Positions 24,482 through 34,108 of a DNA stretch of 35,673 nucleotides are shown piece after piece. The DNA is from Tannerella sp. (GTDB lineage: Bacteria; Bacteroidota; Bacteroidia; Bacteroidales; Tannerellaceae): positions 1 to 35,673 of the forward strand of contig JAIROL010000269.1 of NCBI GenBank assembly GCA_031257565.1, written 5' to 3'. Position numbers and translations under genes: made by a program. A model generated the notes under the pieces. The model ran no database searches. It saw only the letters and a list, made by a program, of their open reading frames with translations, and was not told where the DNA came from. Positions within the stretch are counted from its first letter, which is position 1. Each line of letters opens with the position of its first letter.

Positions 24482-24691
24482 ATGGATGAAAAAATAAAAA
24501 TAAAGCAGAAAGTAATGCATACTATAGGCGATACGACATTCAGGTTTAATCCTGTGCGCATTAAAAAATATCCTAAAAAGGAGGACTTTTTTAACGATAT
24601 CTACGCGTCGCATCCGAATGTAGACAAGGCGGAGCTGAAGAAAGTTCTCGAAAAGGTATGGGAGGAAGTTTTTCCCGCGAAGACAAACTGA
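24482..24691 (+). CDS. Small tail-region protein
   Basis: 69 aa MDEKIKIKQKVMHTIGDTTFRFNPVRIKKY... Confidence 0.6.
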   Translation: MDEKIKIKQKVMHTIGDTTFRFNPVRIKKYPKKEDFFNDIYASHPNVDKAELKKVLEKVWEEVFPAKTN

Positions 24692-24700
24692 CGAAAGGAG

Positions 24701-24725
24701 GGGCGCGGCATAAGCGCCCTTTTTT
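24701..24725 (+). terminator. Intrinsic terminator
   Basis: GGGCGC-GGCATAA-GCGCCC-TTTTTT. Confidence 0.85.
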
Positions 24726-24849
24726 CTATGTGACATTTTTCAAGTAAAAATTGAATTTTTGTGACACTTGTTTTTATTTGCTCGGTGGAGAATCCTCACT
24801 TTTGTTATTTTCAAGGCATTATCATTGACAATTTGACACATTATGAAAC

Positions 24850-25416
24850 ATGGGAACGATAAAGCAGGTAAAGGAAAAGTACGAAAAAGCGTATAACGCC
24901 GTTCCGGATACATTATACAATACGGTAGCGCGAACCAAAGGCGTAATACTTGCCCTTAACCGCGATCAGATGCTTTACGGTCGCGATGCGGACGGCAAGC
25001 CGTTAAGGCCGGTCTATCTGCAAGATCCGTATTTTGAAGAGCTGGCGGAGTATTTGAGTCAAACCGTTTTAAGGTACCACAACAAAAAGCCCGATCCCAA
25101 AAAGCTGGCGCAAAACTACAGGAAAAAGAAAATAGGGCTTGAGCAGAAGCATAATTCATTCAGGCGATTTGCATGGATGCAGCTTTTTCCGGAAAAGGAT
25201 TCCGAAACGCCAAATCTAATCGTTACAGGGCCGTTTCAAGGAAAAATGTTTATTCAAGTGTCGCATGATTCGTACACGCTCGGATCGTCGTATGCGGAGG
25301 CTTCGGATATCAGTGCAAAGTATCATGGCAGGGTATTCGGTCTGGCTTTGCGATCCAAAGAGTTTTACTACTACAACTGGATCAGGCCTGCCCTGGAATT
25401 ATTATACAGGGGATGA
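24850..25416 (+). CDS. Tail completion/morphogenesis-like protein
   Basis: 188 aa between tail tube and tape measure. Confidence 0.45.
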   Translation: MGTIKQVKEKYEKAYNAVPDTLYNTVARTKGVILALNRDQMLYGRDADGKPLRPVYLQDPYFEELAEYLSQTVLRYHNKKPDPKKLAQNYRKKKIGLEQKHNSFRRFAWMQLFPEKDSETPNLIVTGPFQGKMFIQVSHDSYTLGSSYAEASDISAKYHGRVFGLALRSKEFYYYNWIRPALELLYRG

Positions 25417-25426
25417 TATACAGGAC

Positions 25427-25633
25427 ATGAGTTGTACAACATGTAAAAAAGCAATACCGGGCAAAAGTAATGAAGAAAGAAGTAAAATCAGGCTTCTGGC
25501 GAGGAAAATCGCCGAGATTGACCGCAAAACGCAGGTTATCCTCGAACACGAGGGTATTATCTCGATTACATGCGAGGAGTGCTGGATCAGGGGCGGACGG
25601 ATCGGAACAGTCCTCGAATACGTTATTGCATGA
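25427..25633 (+). CDS. Small CxxC protein
   Basis: MSCTTCKKAIPGKSNEERSKIRLLARKIAEIDRKTQVILEHEGIISITCEECWIRGGRIGTVLEYVIA; ATG inside the ORF-track frame. Confidence 0.55.
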   Translation: MSCTTCKKAIPGKSNEERSKIRLLARKIAEIDRKTQVILEHEGIISITCEECWIRGGRIGTVLEYVIA

Positions 25634-26246
25634 CAACATATACACATGTCCATTGGACGTATACATAGACGTTACGGTAGACGATAATACGAAAAGACTG
25701 ATTATATACGGCAGTCCGTCCGAAGCCGAACTTGAGGAGGCAAAATTGAAGCTCGTTTCCGACTTTTCGGAACTTTCCGGAGGCGGCGAGGCGAAAGCGT
25801 TTAACTATACTATCTCGCAATATTATTTAAAGCGTAGCGTAATTATTGGGTTTGAGCTATCCATAAGGTTGATTCTGGCAGGCCGTTTTGAGGCGGCGGT
25901 CGATTACCTGAACAAAAACGGCGTAAAATGCAGCGTCCCTAAAGACGAGGCTGAATTTAACGACCTTATCGATTTGGTTCATAAAAAGTACAAAAACAAA
26001 ATAGCGAATGCGAAATACCTTGAGCTGACAAACAGATACAGGGAATTATCCCTTAAAAAAGAAGAAAAGCCGACGAGGAGATACTATACCCGGTTGCTTG
26101 TTATGTTGTCGTCCTGCGAGGCGATCAGGATACAGTTAAACCCCAAAAAAATGACTGTAGCCGAATTTGCAGAGTACATAAACCTGTTTAACGAATATCA
26201 AAACATTTTAAAAAACATAAAAAATGGGCGCGGCAGGAAACACTGA
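25626..26246 (+). CDS. Tail assembly protein upstream of tape measure (start uncertain)
   Basis: TTG start in frame with ORF 25470-26246; directly before tape measure. Confidence 0.5.
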   Translation: MHDNIYTCPLDVYIDVTVDDNTKRLIIYGSPSEAELEEAKLKLVSDFSELSGGGEAKAFNYTISQYYLKRSVIIGFELSIRLILAGRFEAAVDYLNKNGVKCSVPKDEAEFNDLIDLVHKKYKNKIANAKYLELTNRYRELSLKKEEKPTRRYYTRLLVMLSSCEAIRIQLNPKKMTVAEFAEYINLFNEYQNILKNIKNGRGRKH

Positions 26247-29200
26247 ATTTATAGATAAACTTGTAAGCAAGGAAGCTCTCAACAGTTTGGATAATCTGAA
26301 TGAAAAACTTGCGGCCTCGTATCTATCGATGGAAAACCTGCTGAAAGAAGTGCAGGCTCTTTCGGATGGGTACACAACGCACGGTAAAACCGTGTCCGAA
26401 ATGGTCAAGGCGGTAGGAAAATTCAGCGAAATAGAGGCAAAAAAAACAACTCTTGACAAGGCGGAATTAACGCTTTTGCAGGAAAAGGAGAAACTAAAGC
26501 AGAAAGTTTTAAAGACGGAGCAGGACGCGGAACGCGTAGCTCGCGAGAAAATAAAGACACAGCAGCAGGCGGCAAAAGCGGCCGATCAGCAGGCGCGAGC
26601 CGAAAAAAAGGTCAAAGATGCAATGAACTCTCAAAAGGGCAGCATCAACGAGATGCGCAAAAAAATGTCTGAATTGGTTGCCGAATACAATCGTGCCGAC
26701 GATGCAACGCGTAAAAAGCTCGCGCCGTCGATAAAGATTCTTCAGGAGCGAATAAACTCGGCCAATGCAGACATAGGAAGGCATCAAGGATACGTCGGGC
26801 AATACGGCAAGTCGATAGCCGGTCTGAGCGGCAAATTGCTGGGCGCATTTGGTATTGTTGGCGGGATATCCATGTTTGCCGGATCGGTAAGAAAAGCGGC
26901 AAACACTATTATCCAATTTGAGCAAACAAACGTAAACCTTTCCACGATACTTGGAAAAAACGTAAAAGAGATATCGGCTCTAACCGATAGCGCAAAGCAT
27001 TTGGGAGCAACAACCGAATGGGCGGCCTCTCAAGTTACCCAGTTGCAGATTGAGCTGGCAAAATTAGGTTTTTCGGAACCCCAAATATTAGCCATGCAGA
27101 CAAGCATATTGCAGTTTGCTACCGCGATGGACGCCGGTTTGTCAGAATCGGCGAAGTTAGCGGGATCGGTATTACGCTCTTTCGGATTGGAGGCTAAAAA
27201 AACCGAACACGCTCTGTCTGTAATGACGGTAGCATCGTACAAGAGCGCGTTATCATTCAGCGACTTCGAAACGTCCGTATCCATCCTCGCGCCTATTGCA
27301 AGAGCGTACGGTTTTACAATTGAAGACATGTCCGCGTTGCTCGGTACGCTTAAAAATGCAGGATTTGATGCAAGCAAGGCGGCGACGGCAACCCGCAACA
27401 TCCTGCTTAATCTGGCCGATTCAAACGGAAAGCTGGCGAAGCAGATGGGAGAGCCCGTTAAGACGATTCCCGAACTTGCAGAAGCCCTCAATGATTTGAG
27501 CGCAAGAGGTATTGATCTGTCGGATACATTAGAACTTACCGACAAGAGGAGTGTTGCTGCGTTCAATTCGTTTTTGCGCGGAACGGATGGCATGTTAAAA
27601 TTGAGGAAAGAACTTGAAAACGTAGACGGCGAATTAAAGCGCATTCAAGAGGAGAGACTTCAAACCGCTTCCGGTTCTATAAAGCTGTTAAAATCATCGT
27701 GGGAGGCTTTGATTTTATCGTTTCAAAACAGCACGGGGGCAATAAAATCTGTTGTAGACGGTTTAACGACAATTGTAGACTGGATAAGAAGGGCGGTTGA
27801 TGCGGCAGGTGATTTCGGAAAACTTGCGCCGGAAACTAAATGGTATAAAGATATCGTCAACGAGAACAAAACATTCGCAGTGGAAGACTATGCGAATAGG
27901 TTTAAGAAAAAAACGGGAGAGGGGTACGATGTCGAAGTTATTTATGAAATAGAGCTGGCGGAAGCGCAAAAAAATATGGAAGAATATGAAAAGGAGTTGA
28001 AAGATTTCATGGACAGGCGCGAGAGGTCTATTAATGCGGGTATCATAAAAAATGATGAATGGTCTAAATCGGATGCCGACACGTATAGTCGTTTAAAAAT
28101 GCACATTGATACTTACAAGGCATCAATTGAGGCTCTGGATGAGGTTTACAGGGATTTCACTCCAAAGGCTGCCGATCCTGTTCAAAAGGGATTGGATTTT
28201 GGAGGCGAAGAAGAAGCGAAAAAAAGAGCGGAAGAAGAAGCGAAAAAAAGAGCGGAGCTTGCAGCATACCGGATAAAGGTGGAGGCGGACGCGCAAAAGC
28301 AGATTGCGTCCGACGAGGCAAAATCGTATAACGAGCGTTACGCCGCTCTGGTTTCGTACGGCGACAAAGAGATAGCATACATTAACATGAAGCGCAAAAA
28401 CGAATTGTCTGACGAAAAATTGACGCAGTCCGGCAGGGAGTTGATAAACCTGAAAGCAGACGAGGAGATTAGGAAGTCAAAAGAAAAGTTGTACAATGAT
28501 ATAAAAGAACTGGATAAAAAGTGTTACGAGGACTTATATAAAAACTCGCAAAAACACCTTCAAGACCTCAAATCGGGGAGTGATAGCGCGGAGCAGGAGG
28601 AGCTGGTTACTCTTTCCGGGCTGTACGCATCCGGCGAGGTCAAAAAGGAAGATTATGAGAAAAAGAGGCTTGAAATCGGCAAGAAGTATTCGGTCTCCAG
28701 CTTTGAAAGTCAGATTGCATATCTCGAACAGGAGATGTTGAAATTCGAGGAAAACAGGGATATTCAGGAAAAAATAGCGGGAGAATTAGCCAAGGCCAAG
28801 GCGGGATACGCAAAGTACGCCGCCGATGCGGAAGTAAAAGCAAACGAGGAGGCCGTAGAAAAACAAAAGGACGCTTACGAATCCTTAAAGGGTTATCTGG
28901 AATCGGAGTATGCGAAGTCAATCGAAAACATCTGGAATACGCTACTTGATGTAGCAGACATGTACTATGATAATCAGTTATCCCATATAGACGAACTCGA
29001 AAAAAGGGAAAGTGAGTATTGGGAGAACAAATTAAAGATGATTGATGAAAATGTGGAAGCCGGATTGATGAGCGAAGAAACGGCTGCCGCACAGCGTAAA
29101 ATCATAGAGGAAACGCAGTTGCAGCGCGAAAAGCAGTATGAGCAGCAGCGCAAGGAGATGCAGCGCAAGCAGGCCAACTGGCAGAAAGCTAACGCCATCA

Positions 29201-29736
29201 TACAGGCCATAATAAACACGGCTCTGGCTTTTACCTCCGCCCTCTCAACCCCGCCCGCGCCGCTCGGTATTGCCCTGGCGGCCATTGTCGGCGCGTTGGG
29301 CGCGGCTCAAATAGCGATGATATCATCGCAAAAAGTTCCATCGTACGCAAAAGGCACGGAAAGTCATCCGGGAGGCCTTGCATTGGTAGGCGACGGCGGT
29401 CGCCCCGAAATGGTTGTTACGCCCTCCGGCGAGGTCTGGAAAACGCCTGCAAGAGATACGCTTGTTTCTCTCCCGAAAGGCGCGGAGGTATTGCCGGACT
29501 TTAGAAAAGCCTACGCCGACATGTTTTCAAAGCCGTCTTTTGCGTACCACGACGAAAAGGCCGGGATGATTTTTGAACACGACGAGGTGCTTAGGAAAAA
29601 CGCCGGGATGACAAACGAGCATCTGTCATCGATTAGCAGGGGAGTACATGCTATCCGCGCAAATGGACAGTACTCGGAAAAACGGGCGGAATTGTTATAC
29701 AGGTTAAACAGGAGGCAACATTATGGCGTCAACTGA
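26224..29736 (+). CDS. Tail tape measure protein
   Basis: 1170 aa; long coiled coils, hydrophobic segments, C-terminal YAKGTESHPGGLALVGDGGRPEMVV motif. Confidence 0.92.
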   Translation: MGAAGNTEFIDKLVSKEALNSLDNLNEKLAASYLSMENLLKEVQALSDGYTTHGKTVSEMVKAVGKFSEIEAKKTTLDKAELTLLQEKEKLKQKVLKTEQDAERVAREKIKTQQQAAKAADQQARAEKKVKDAMNSQKGSINEMRKKMSELVAEYNRADDATRKKLAPSIKILQERINSANADIGRHQGYVGQYGKSIAGLSGKLLGAFGIVGGISMFAGSVRKAANTIIQFEQTNVNLSTILGKNVKEISALTDSAKHLGATTEWAASQVTQLQIELAKLGFSEPQILAMQTSILQFATAMDAGLSESAKLAGSVLRSFGLEAKKTEHALSVMTVASYKSALSFSDFETSVSILAPIARAYGFTIEDMSALLGTLKNAGFDASKAATATRNILLNLADSNGKLAKQMGEPVKTIPELAEALNDLSARGIDLSDTLELTDKRSVAAFNSFLRGTDGMLKLRKELENVDGELKRIQEERLQTASGSIKLLKSSWEALILSFQNSTGAIKSVVDGLTTIVDWIRRAVDAAGDFGKLAPETKWYKDIVNENKTFAVEDYANRFKKKTGEGYDVEVIYEIELAEAQKNMEEYEKELKDFMDRRERSINAGIIKNDEWSKSDADTYSRLKMHIDTYKASIEALDEVYRDFTPKAADPVQKGLDFGGEEEAKKRAEEEAKKRAELAAYRIKVEADAQKQIASDEAKSYNERYAALVSYGDKEIAYINMKRKNELSDEKLTQSGRELINLKADEEIRKSKEKLYNDIKELDKKCYEDLYKNSQKHLQDLKSGSDSAEQEELVTLSGLYASGEVKKEDYEKKRLEIGKKYSVSSFESQIAYLEQEMLKFEENRDIQEKIAGELAKAKAGYAKYAADAEVKANEEAVEKQKDAYESLKGYLESEYAKSIENIWNTLLDVADMYYDNQLSHIDELEKRESEYWENKLKMIDENVEAGLMSEETAAAQRKIIEETQLQREKQYEQQRKEMQRKQANWQKANAIIQAIINTALAFTSALSTPPAPLGIALAAIVGALGAAQIAMISSQKVPSYAKGTESHPGGLALVGDGGRPEMVVTPSGEVWKTPARDTLVSLPKGAEVLPDFRKAYADMFSKPSFAYHDEKAGMIFEHDEVLRKNAGMTNEHLSSISRGVHAIRANGQYSEKRAELLYRLNRRQHYGVN

Positions 29737-31771
29737 CAAGTACGGCGTCACCCCGTTACCGGTGAGAATTGAGCTTCACGCATACGGCGAGGTTTACGAC
29801 GTATCGTCCGGCGTAAAAAACTGGAAAGAGCTTGAGGTTGTATTAAAGCGTGACGGCAATTCCGGCGTTTTTCAGGAGATGTCGCTCCCGTTTGAATTTG
29901 TCTTTGACGCTTACGATATTTTGGCCGACATATTTAAGATTCATCAGTACCGTGCAATAGCAGATATACATGTTTACATCCGCCGCGACGATTGGGCGTT
30001 CAGTGCGGAGCAGTACCGCGAGCCGCAGGTTTATAACCTCGACTTCACAAGTTTTGATAAAAAAGACACGACAATAGAGATTGCCGTAAGTCGGGTAAGT
30101 CTGCAGGATTATATTAAGTCAAAGGGCAAGGTAACCTGGGATATACCCGTATCGGATATTAAGGAGAGCAAGCCGTGGCTGTTTAACAGAATACGCCTTA
30201 ACAATAAGATTATATTCCGTTGTCAGGCTTTCGGAAGAATGCTTATGTTAGGCAATAAAAGGTCTGCGAGTATCGGCATTTCGGATGAAAAATCGGAGGT
30301 TTCCGTAAAAGATGTTATCTATGTGAATACGGTAGCGGATAGCGTAATCTTTAACAAAAACCAGCCAATCGATGAATCTCTTTATTTTGCGACCTTGCAG
30401 TCGGAAGATATGATCGTTCGTTACGAGATTGATTTGACCGGAAGGCTCCGAAAGGGCAGCGGCGGAACTGCAAGTCTGATCCTTATGCGGTCTGACGGCG
30501 TAATCGTTTCTATGTATGGAGGGAATAACGAGTGGTTTAACAATGATAATATATCCTGGAAAGCAAGCGGGGGATTTATGTTAAACTCGCTGCAGAGACT
30601 GTGTCTTTATATAGACTACAGTCTCGGCGACGATGATTTTGTCGAGATAGCAATATTGGAGCTGGACGGAACAATAACGCTGCACTACGAGGCGACAAAC
30701 AGACCGGTCAACATAGACGTGGTCGATCCCAAAAAGCTGCTTCAAAAGCTGGTTGATAACATCACGGATACGGATAATACATATAGCTCCGACATAGAAG
30801 ATTTCAATACGAACGATCAGGATATGTTGATGATAGCCGCGGCCGAAAGTATCAGGGGTATTCAGCCGGATAACGAAAAAACAGGCGCGCAGGTTCACGC
30901 GTCATATAATTCTTTTCTGTCGTGGATGAACGTATTCGGATACGAACAGCACATAGATAAAACGTCGGTTACGTTCAGGAATCGCGCAATGTCATTCCGG
31001 GACGATCTGACGGCAATAGAATTGGGCGAGGAAGATTGTGCGGACATGCGGGAGTACGTAGACGACAGCCTGTTGTATTCAGGCGTAAAGATCGGCTATG
31101 AGCGCAAAGAAATAGAAAATACAAACGTGCGCTACGAGTTCAACGGCAAACACGATTATTCTACCGATCTGTCGGTAACCGACAACGTAATAGACTTGAT
31201 CTCCCCGTACCGCGCGGACTGTTACGGAATTGAGTTTCTGGCACAGGAACGCGAGAAAGAAAGTACTGATAACAAGTCGGACAAAGACATTTTTCTCGTA
31301 AATCTCCGGGAGGAATCCGATTATTATTCTGTGGTATCCGGACAGTTCGGCGGCAATCGTCCGAATGAAACATTATTCAACGGCAGGCTTAATCCCCGCA
31401 TTTTGCTCCTTAAAAATCTGGACTTGATAGGAATCAGCGTCGACAGGCTAAAGTTCACTGCGAGCGATTCCAATTCGGATATAATAATAGACGGAACGCC
31501 AATAAACGGAGATGTTGAGATTGAGGACGGGACGGGATTATACGATCCGATAATATATGACTTGGCAAGCCGCAATTTAAAAAATATGCCGGCTGGAGAA
31601 AACAGAAACGGCGTTGTCCGTTTCAAATACAGGGTAAAGTCGAGGATGGAAACGAAAACATTAACTTTTGAGGGTTTTATAGACGAGATAGGGCATTATC
31701 CGGCGTGGGAGGCGGAAACTACCTGGAAATTGAGGAAACGAAAGCGGTTAAGTTCTTCACAAGAGCCGTAA
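29723..31771 (+). CDS. Distal tail/baseplate protein
   Basis: 682 aa, directly after tape measure. Confidence 0.55.
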   Translation: MASTDKYGVTPLPVRIELHAYGEVYDVSSGVKNWKELEVVLKRDGNSGVFQEMSLPFEFVFDAYDILADIFKIHQYRAIADIHVYIRRDDWAFSAEQYREPQVYNLDFTSFDKKDTTIEIAVSRVSLQDYIKSKGKVTWDIPVSDIKESKPWLFNRIRLNNKIIFRCQAFGRMLMLGNKRSASIGISDEKSEVSVKDVIYVNTVADSVIFNKNQPIDESLYFATLQSEDMIVRYEIDLTGRLRKGSGGTASLILMRSDGVIVSMYGGNNEWFNNDNISWKASGGFMLNSLQRLCLYIDYSLGDDDFVEIAILELDGTITLHYEATNRPVNIDVVDPKKLLQKLVDNITDTDNTYSSDIEDFNTNDQDMLMIAAAESIRGIQPDNEKTGAQVHASYNSFLSWMNVFGYEQHIDKTSVTFRNRAMSFRDDLTAIELGEEDCADMREYVDDSLLYSGVKIGYERKEIENTNVRYEFNGKHDYSTDLSVTDNVIDLISPYRADCYGIEFLAQEREKESTDNKSDKDIFLVNLREESDYYSVVSGQFGGNRPNETLFNGRLNPRILLLKNLDLIGISVDRLKFTASDSNSDIIIDGTPINGDVEIEDGTGLYDPIIYDLASRNLKNMPAGENRNGVVRFKYRVKSRMETKTLTFEGFIDEIGHYPAWEAETTWKLRKRKRLSSSQEP

Positions 31772-31773
31772 TT

Positions 31774-31806
31774 TTTGACAATTCTTTGACAATTCTTTGA
31801 CAATTG
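31774..31806. repeat. Three 11-bp direct repeats (TTTGACAATTC)
   Basis: TTTGACAATTC x2 + TTTGACAATTG; TACTTTTG element at 31840-31847 before ATG 31864. Confidence 0.95.
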
Positions 31807-31863
31807 ATTATTAATAGTGCATAGATACGGCAATTAGATTACTTTTGTATAAACTTTTAAAAA

Positions 31864-32715
31864 ATGATAATAAATTCAAAATTCAGCAGCCTTTATCTTG
31901 GAAAATGGGAGGAATGGCAAGCCCCGTTTGATGAGGACGTCTGTTTTCTCCACACTTACGCTATCGGCGAGGAGATGAGGATTCAGTTTATCGGATTCAC
32001 GGACGTTTTCTATGCGAGTTACAGCGACCGTTACGGCAACGAGACCTCGCTGGATGTAGAGTTGCTCTATACATACGACAATTCCCGATACCTTTTTGAA
32101 ATAGCGTTTTCCGTAGCTGATCCCGGCCTGTACGAGCTTTACATAGGAAGCGTTACGGATCAGATATACTCGTATTTCTGTATAAAGCCGCTGTCGGAAC
32201 TGTCGGATAATACGGTATTACTTAATTACGCGCATCGCAGGAACGAGTACGATACAATCTTTATCGGCTCTGACGGATTCCCCAGACGGTTTAATTTCCG
32301 GGTATACGGCGGAATCTATCCCGGCGACAAAGAGCAGGCTATCGATAACGAAGTATTCAGGGATCAGCGTTTTGAATCATTCCAGACTGCGGCGGAATCG
32401 TATGAGATATCCGTATTGACAATAGGAACTCCGCGCGGCGTTCCTCAATGGGTTGGTAATCGCATAAACAACATATTCAAACTGTCGGACGTGTTGGTAA
32501 ACGGGGTAGAGACAACGCGCAACGAGGGTTCTGTACCTGAACTTGTCAAGGTTGGGCAATATTATCCCCTTTACGTATTCAAATTAAACATCGAGCAACC
32601 GGATGAGGAGAGAGTATATACGGCAAGCCCGGACAGTATTTCGGGTATGATAATAACGAGGGACGGTAATCCGATAATAACAAGGGACGGTAATTATATA
32701 GTAACGAGAAATTAA
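31864..32715 (+). CDS. Tail/baseplate protein ending in short ITRDGN repeats
   Basis: 283 aa; C-terminus MIITRDGNPIITRDGNYIVTRN. Confidence 0.5.
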   Translation: MIINSKFSSLYLGKWEEWQAPFDEDVCFLHTYAIGEEMRIQFIGFTDVFYASYSDRYGNETSLDVELLYTYDNSRYLFEIAFSVADPGLYELYIGSVTDQIYSYFCIKPLSELSDNTVLLNYAHRRNEYDTIFIGSDGFPRRFNFRVYGGIYPGDKEQAIDNEVFRDQRFESFQTAAESYEISVLTIGTPRGVPQWVGNRINNIFKLSDVLVNGVETTRNEGSVPELVKVGQYYPLYVFKLNIEQPDEERVYTASPDSISGMIITRDGNPIITRDGNYIVTRN

Positions 32716-32721
32716 AAAAAA

Positions 32722-34101
32722 ATGGCAGAGGGAACAATTTACACAGCGGGAATGCAATATGTGTCAAACCCGTCAAAAACGGCAAGGTTTGCGATTGATC
32801 AGGGAAGTTCAAAGCCTGATTGTATGTCGCTGCAGGATTTATTAAAAATGAATGACAGCTTTATCCGGTTGATAAACCAGACTCGCAAATGTTTTAACCT
32901 TGATGTCGTAAACAAGCGACTGGTCTTGAGCGACTGGGTAATTCTGGCAGTCGGAAGCGGATCGGGAAAAGCCTTTTATTCCATACCGTCGCAGACGGTT
33001 AACTGGGTAAAAGGCGACGTTGTGCTATCGTATCAGGGGTATTTTTTTATCGTCGCAGATGCGGCGGCTACGCCCGCGATACACGTAATAAGTCAGGATG
33101 TGCCATGGCCGGCGATGGTCAATCCGGTTATCGTGGGCGTGTTTTATTGTAGCGGCGAAAGGATTGAGGGACTATCCATATTTAACGACGACGTGACGGT
33201 AGACGGCGAATACATCTATACGGCTCCACCCGCCGCGACGGACGTATTGTTTGCAGGCTCGACTCGCGGATGTATGAATATAAACTCGGCGAACAAAACG
33301 CTGGTGTTAAACAGCGACGCAAAAATTATTGTAAAGAAAAGTAATTCGCTTGTGCCGGCTTCATGGTCGCTCGAATCGGGCAATACATCCTGGTACAAGG
33401 GTAATGCGCTGGAGTATGACGGCACATACATTGTATACGCCGACATAGTTGAGGCCGACCAGTCGTCAAACAGGGTTGTAGCCGTAAGAAGAGGCGCGAG
33501 TTATGTGCCTGCCGGGGATTTATACATAATCGGGACTTTTGATTACTCCGGGACCGCCGTAACAGGCATAAACTTCAAAAATGACGTTTACGTAAACGGG
33601 AGTTATATATACGGAGGCGGAGGCGGCGGTCTTGCGGATGCTCCGAGCGACGGTAAAACTTATGGCAGAAAAAATGCGGCGTGGAGCGAGATTACTTCGT
33701 CCGGCGGATCGGACGGCGCGACGGAGATCACCCCCAAGTTTTGGCTTGTAAGCGGCTTCGGCGTTATAAATATCCATACGGACAGCGGCGTTCCGTCAAC
33801 CGGATCATACATTAATATAATTGGAGGCCGTTTAATGCTGTCTAACGGAGAGCTTCTAATCCTGAATCCGCAGCAGGTGAGTTTCGATAACTCAAACACG
33901 GATACATACTACCTTTACATGAACGACTATACTGCGGGTATTAATAGCAGGCAGTATACGGTATGGGGTACATCAAGTCTGGACGATCCCCCGTCGGGAG
34001 ACAACGTTGTCTTGCTGGGAGCGTTTTATCTCTATGAAAAGAATGTAGTAGCTTACAGTTTTTTTGGGAATAGAATATTTATTAATTCAACTTTAAGATA
34101 A
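32722..34101 (+). CDS. Tail fibre/appendage-like protein
   Basis: 459 aa; duplicated beta-rich segments, GGGGGLADAPSDGKTYGRKNAAWSEI motif common in phage fibres. Confidence 0.6.
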   Translation: MAEGTIYTAGMQYVSNPSKTARFAIDQGSSKPDCMSLQDLLKMNDSFIRLINQTRKCFNLDVVNKRLVLSDWVILAVGSGSGKAFYSIPSQTVNWVKGDVVLSYQGYFFIVADAAATPAIHVISQDVPWPAMVNPVIVGVFYCSGERIEGLSIFNDDVTVDGEYIYTAPPAATDVLFAGSTRGCMNINSANKTLVLNSDAKIIVKKSNSLVPASWSLESGNTSWYKGNALEYDGTYIVYADIVEADQSSNRVVAVRRGASYVPAGDLYIIGTFDYSGTAVTGINFKNDVYVNGSYIYGGGGGGLADAPSDGKTYGRKNAAWSEITSSGGSDGATEITPKFWLVSGFGVINIHTDSGVPSTGSYINIIGGRLMLSNGELLILNPQQVSFDNSNTDTYYLYMNDYTAGINSRQYTVWGTSSLDDPPSGDNVVLLGAFYLYEKNVVAYSFFGNRIFINSTLR

Positions 34102-34108
34102 AAAAGTT

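Noticed and set aside
26509-26925. Long antisense ORFs in the tape measure and other structural genes
   Set aside because: Typical antisense open frames; no RBS, no recognisable motifs, opposite to operon direction.
28207-28254. 24-bp tandem duplication in the tape measure (GAAGAAGAAGCGAAAAAAAGAGCG x2)
   Set aside because: Real, but ordinary coiled-coil length variation in a tape measure gene.
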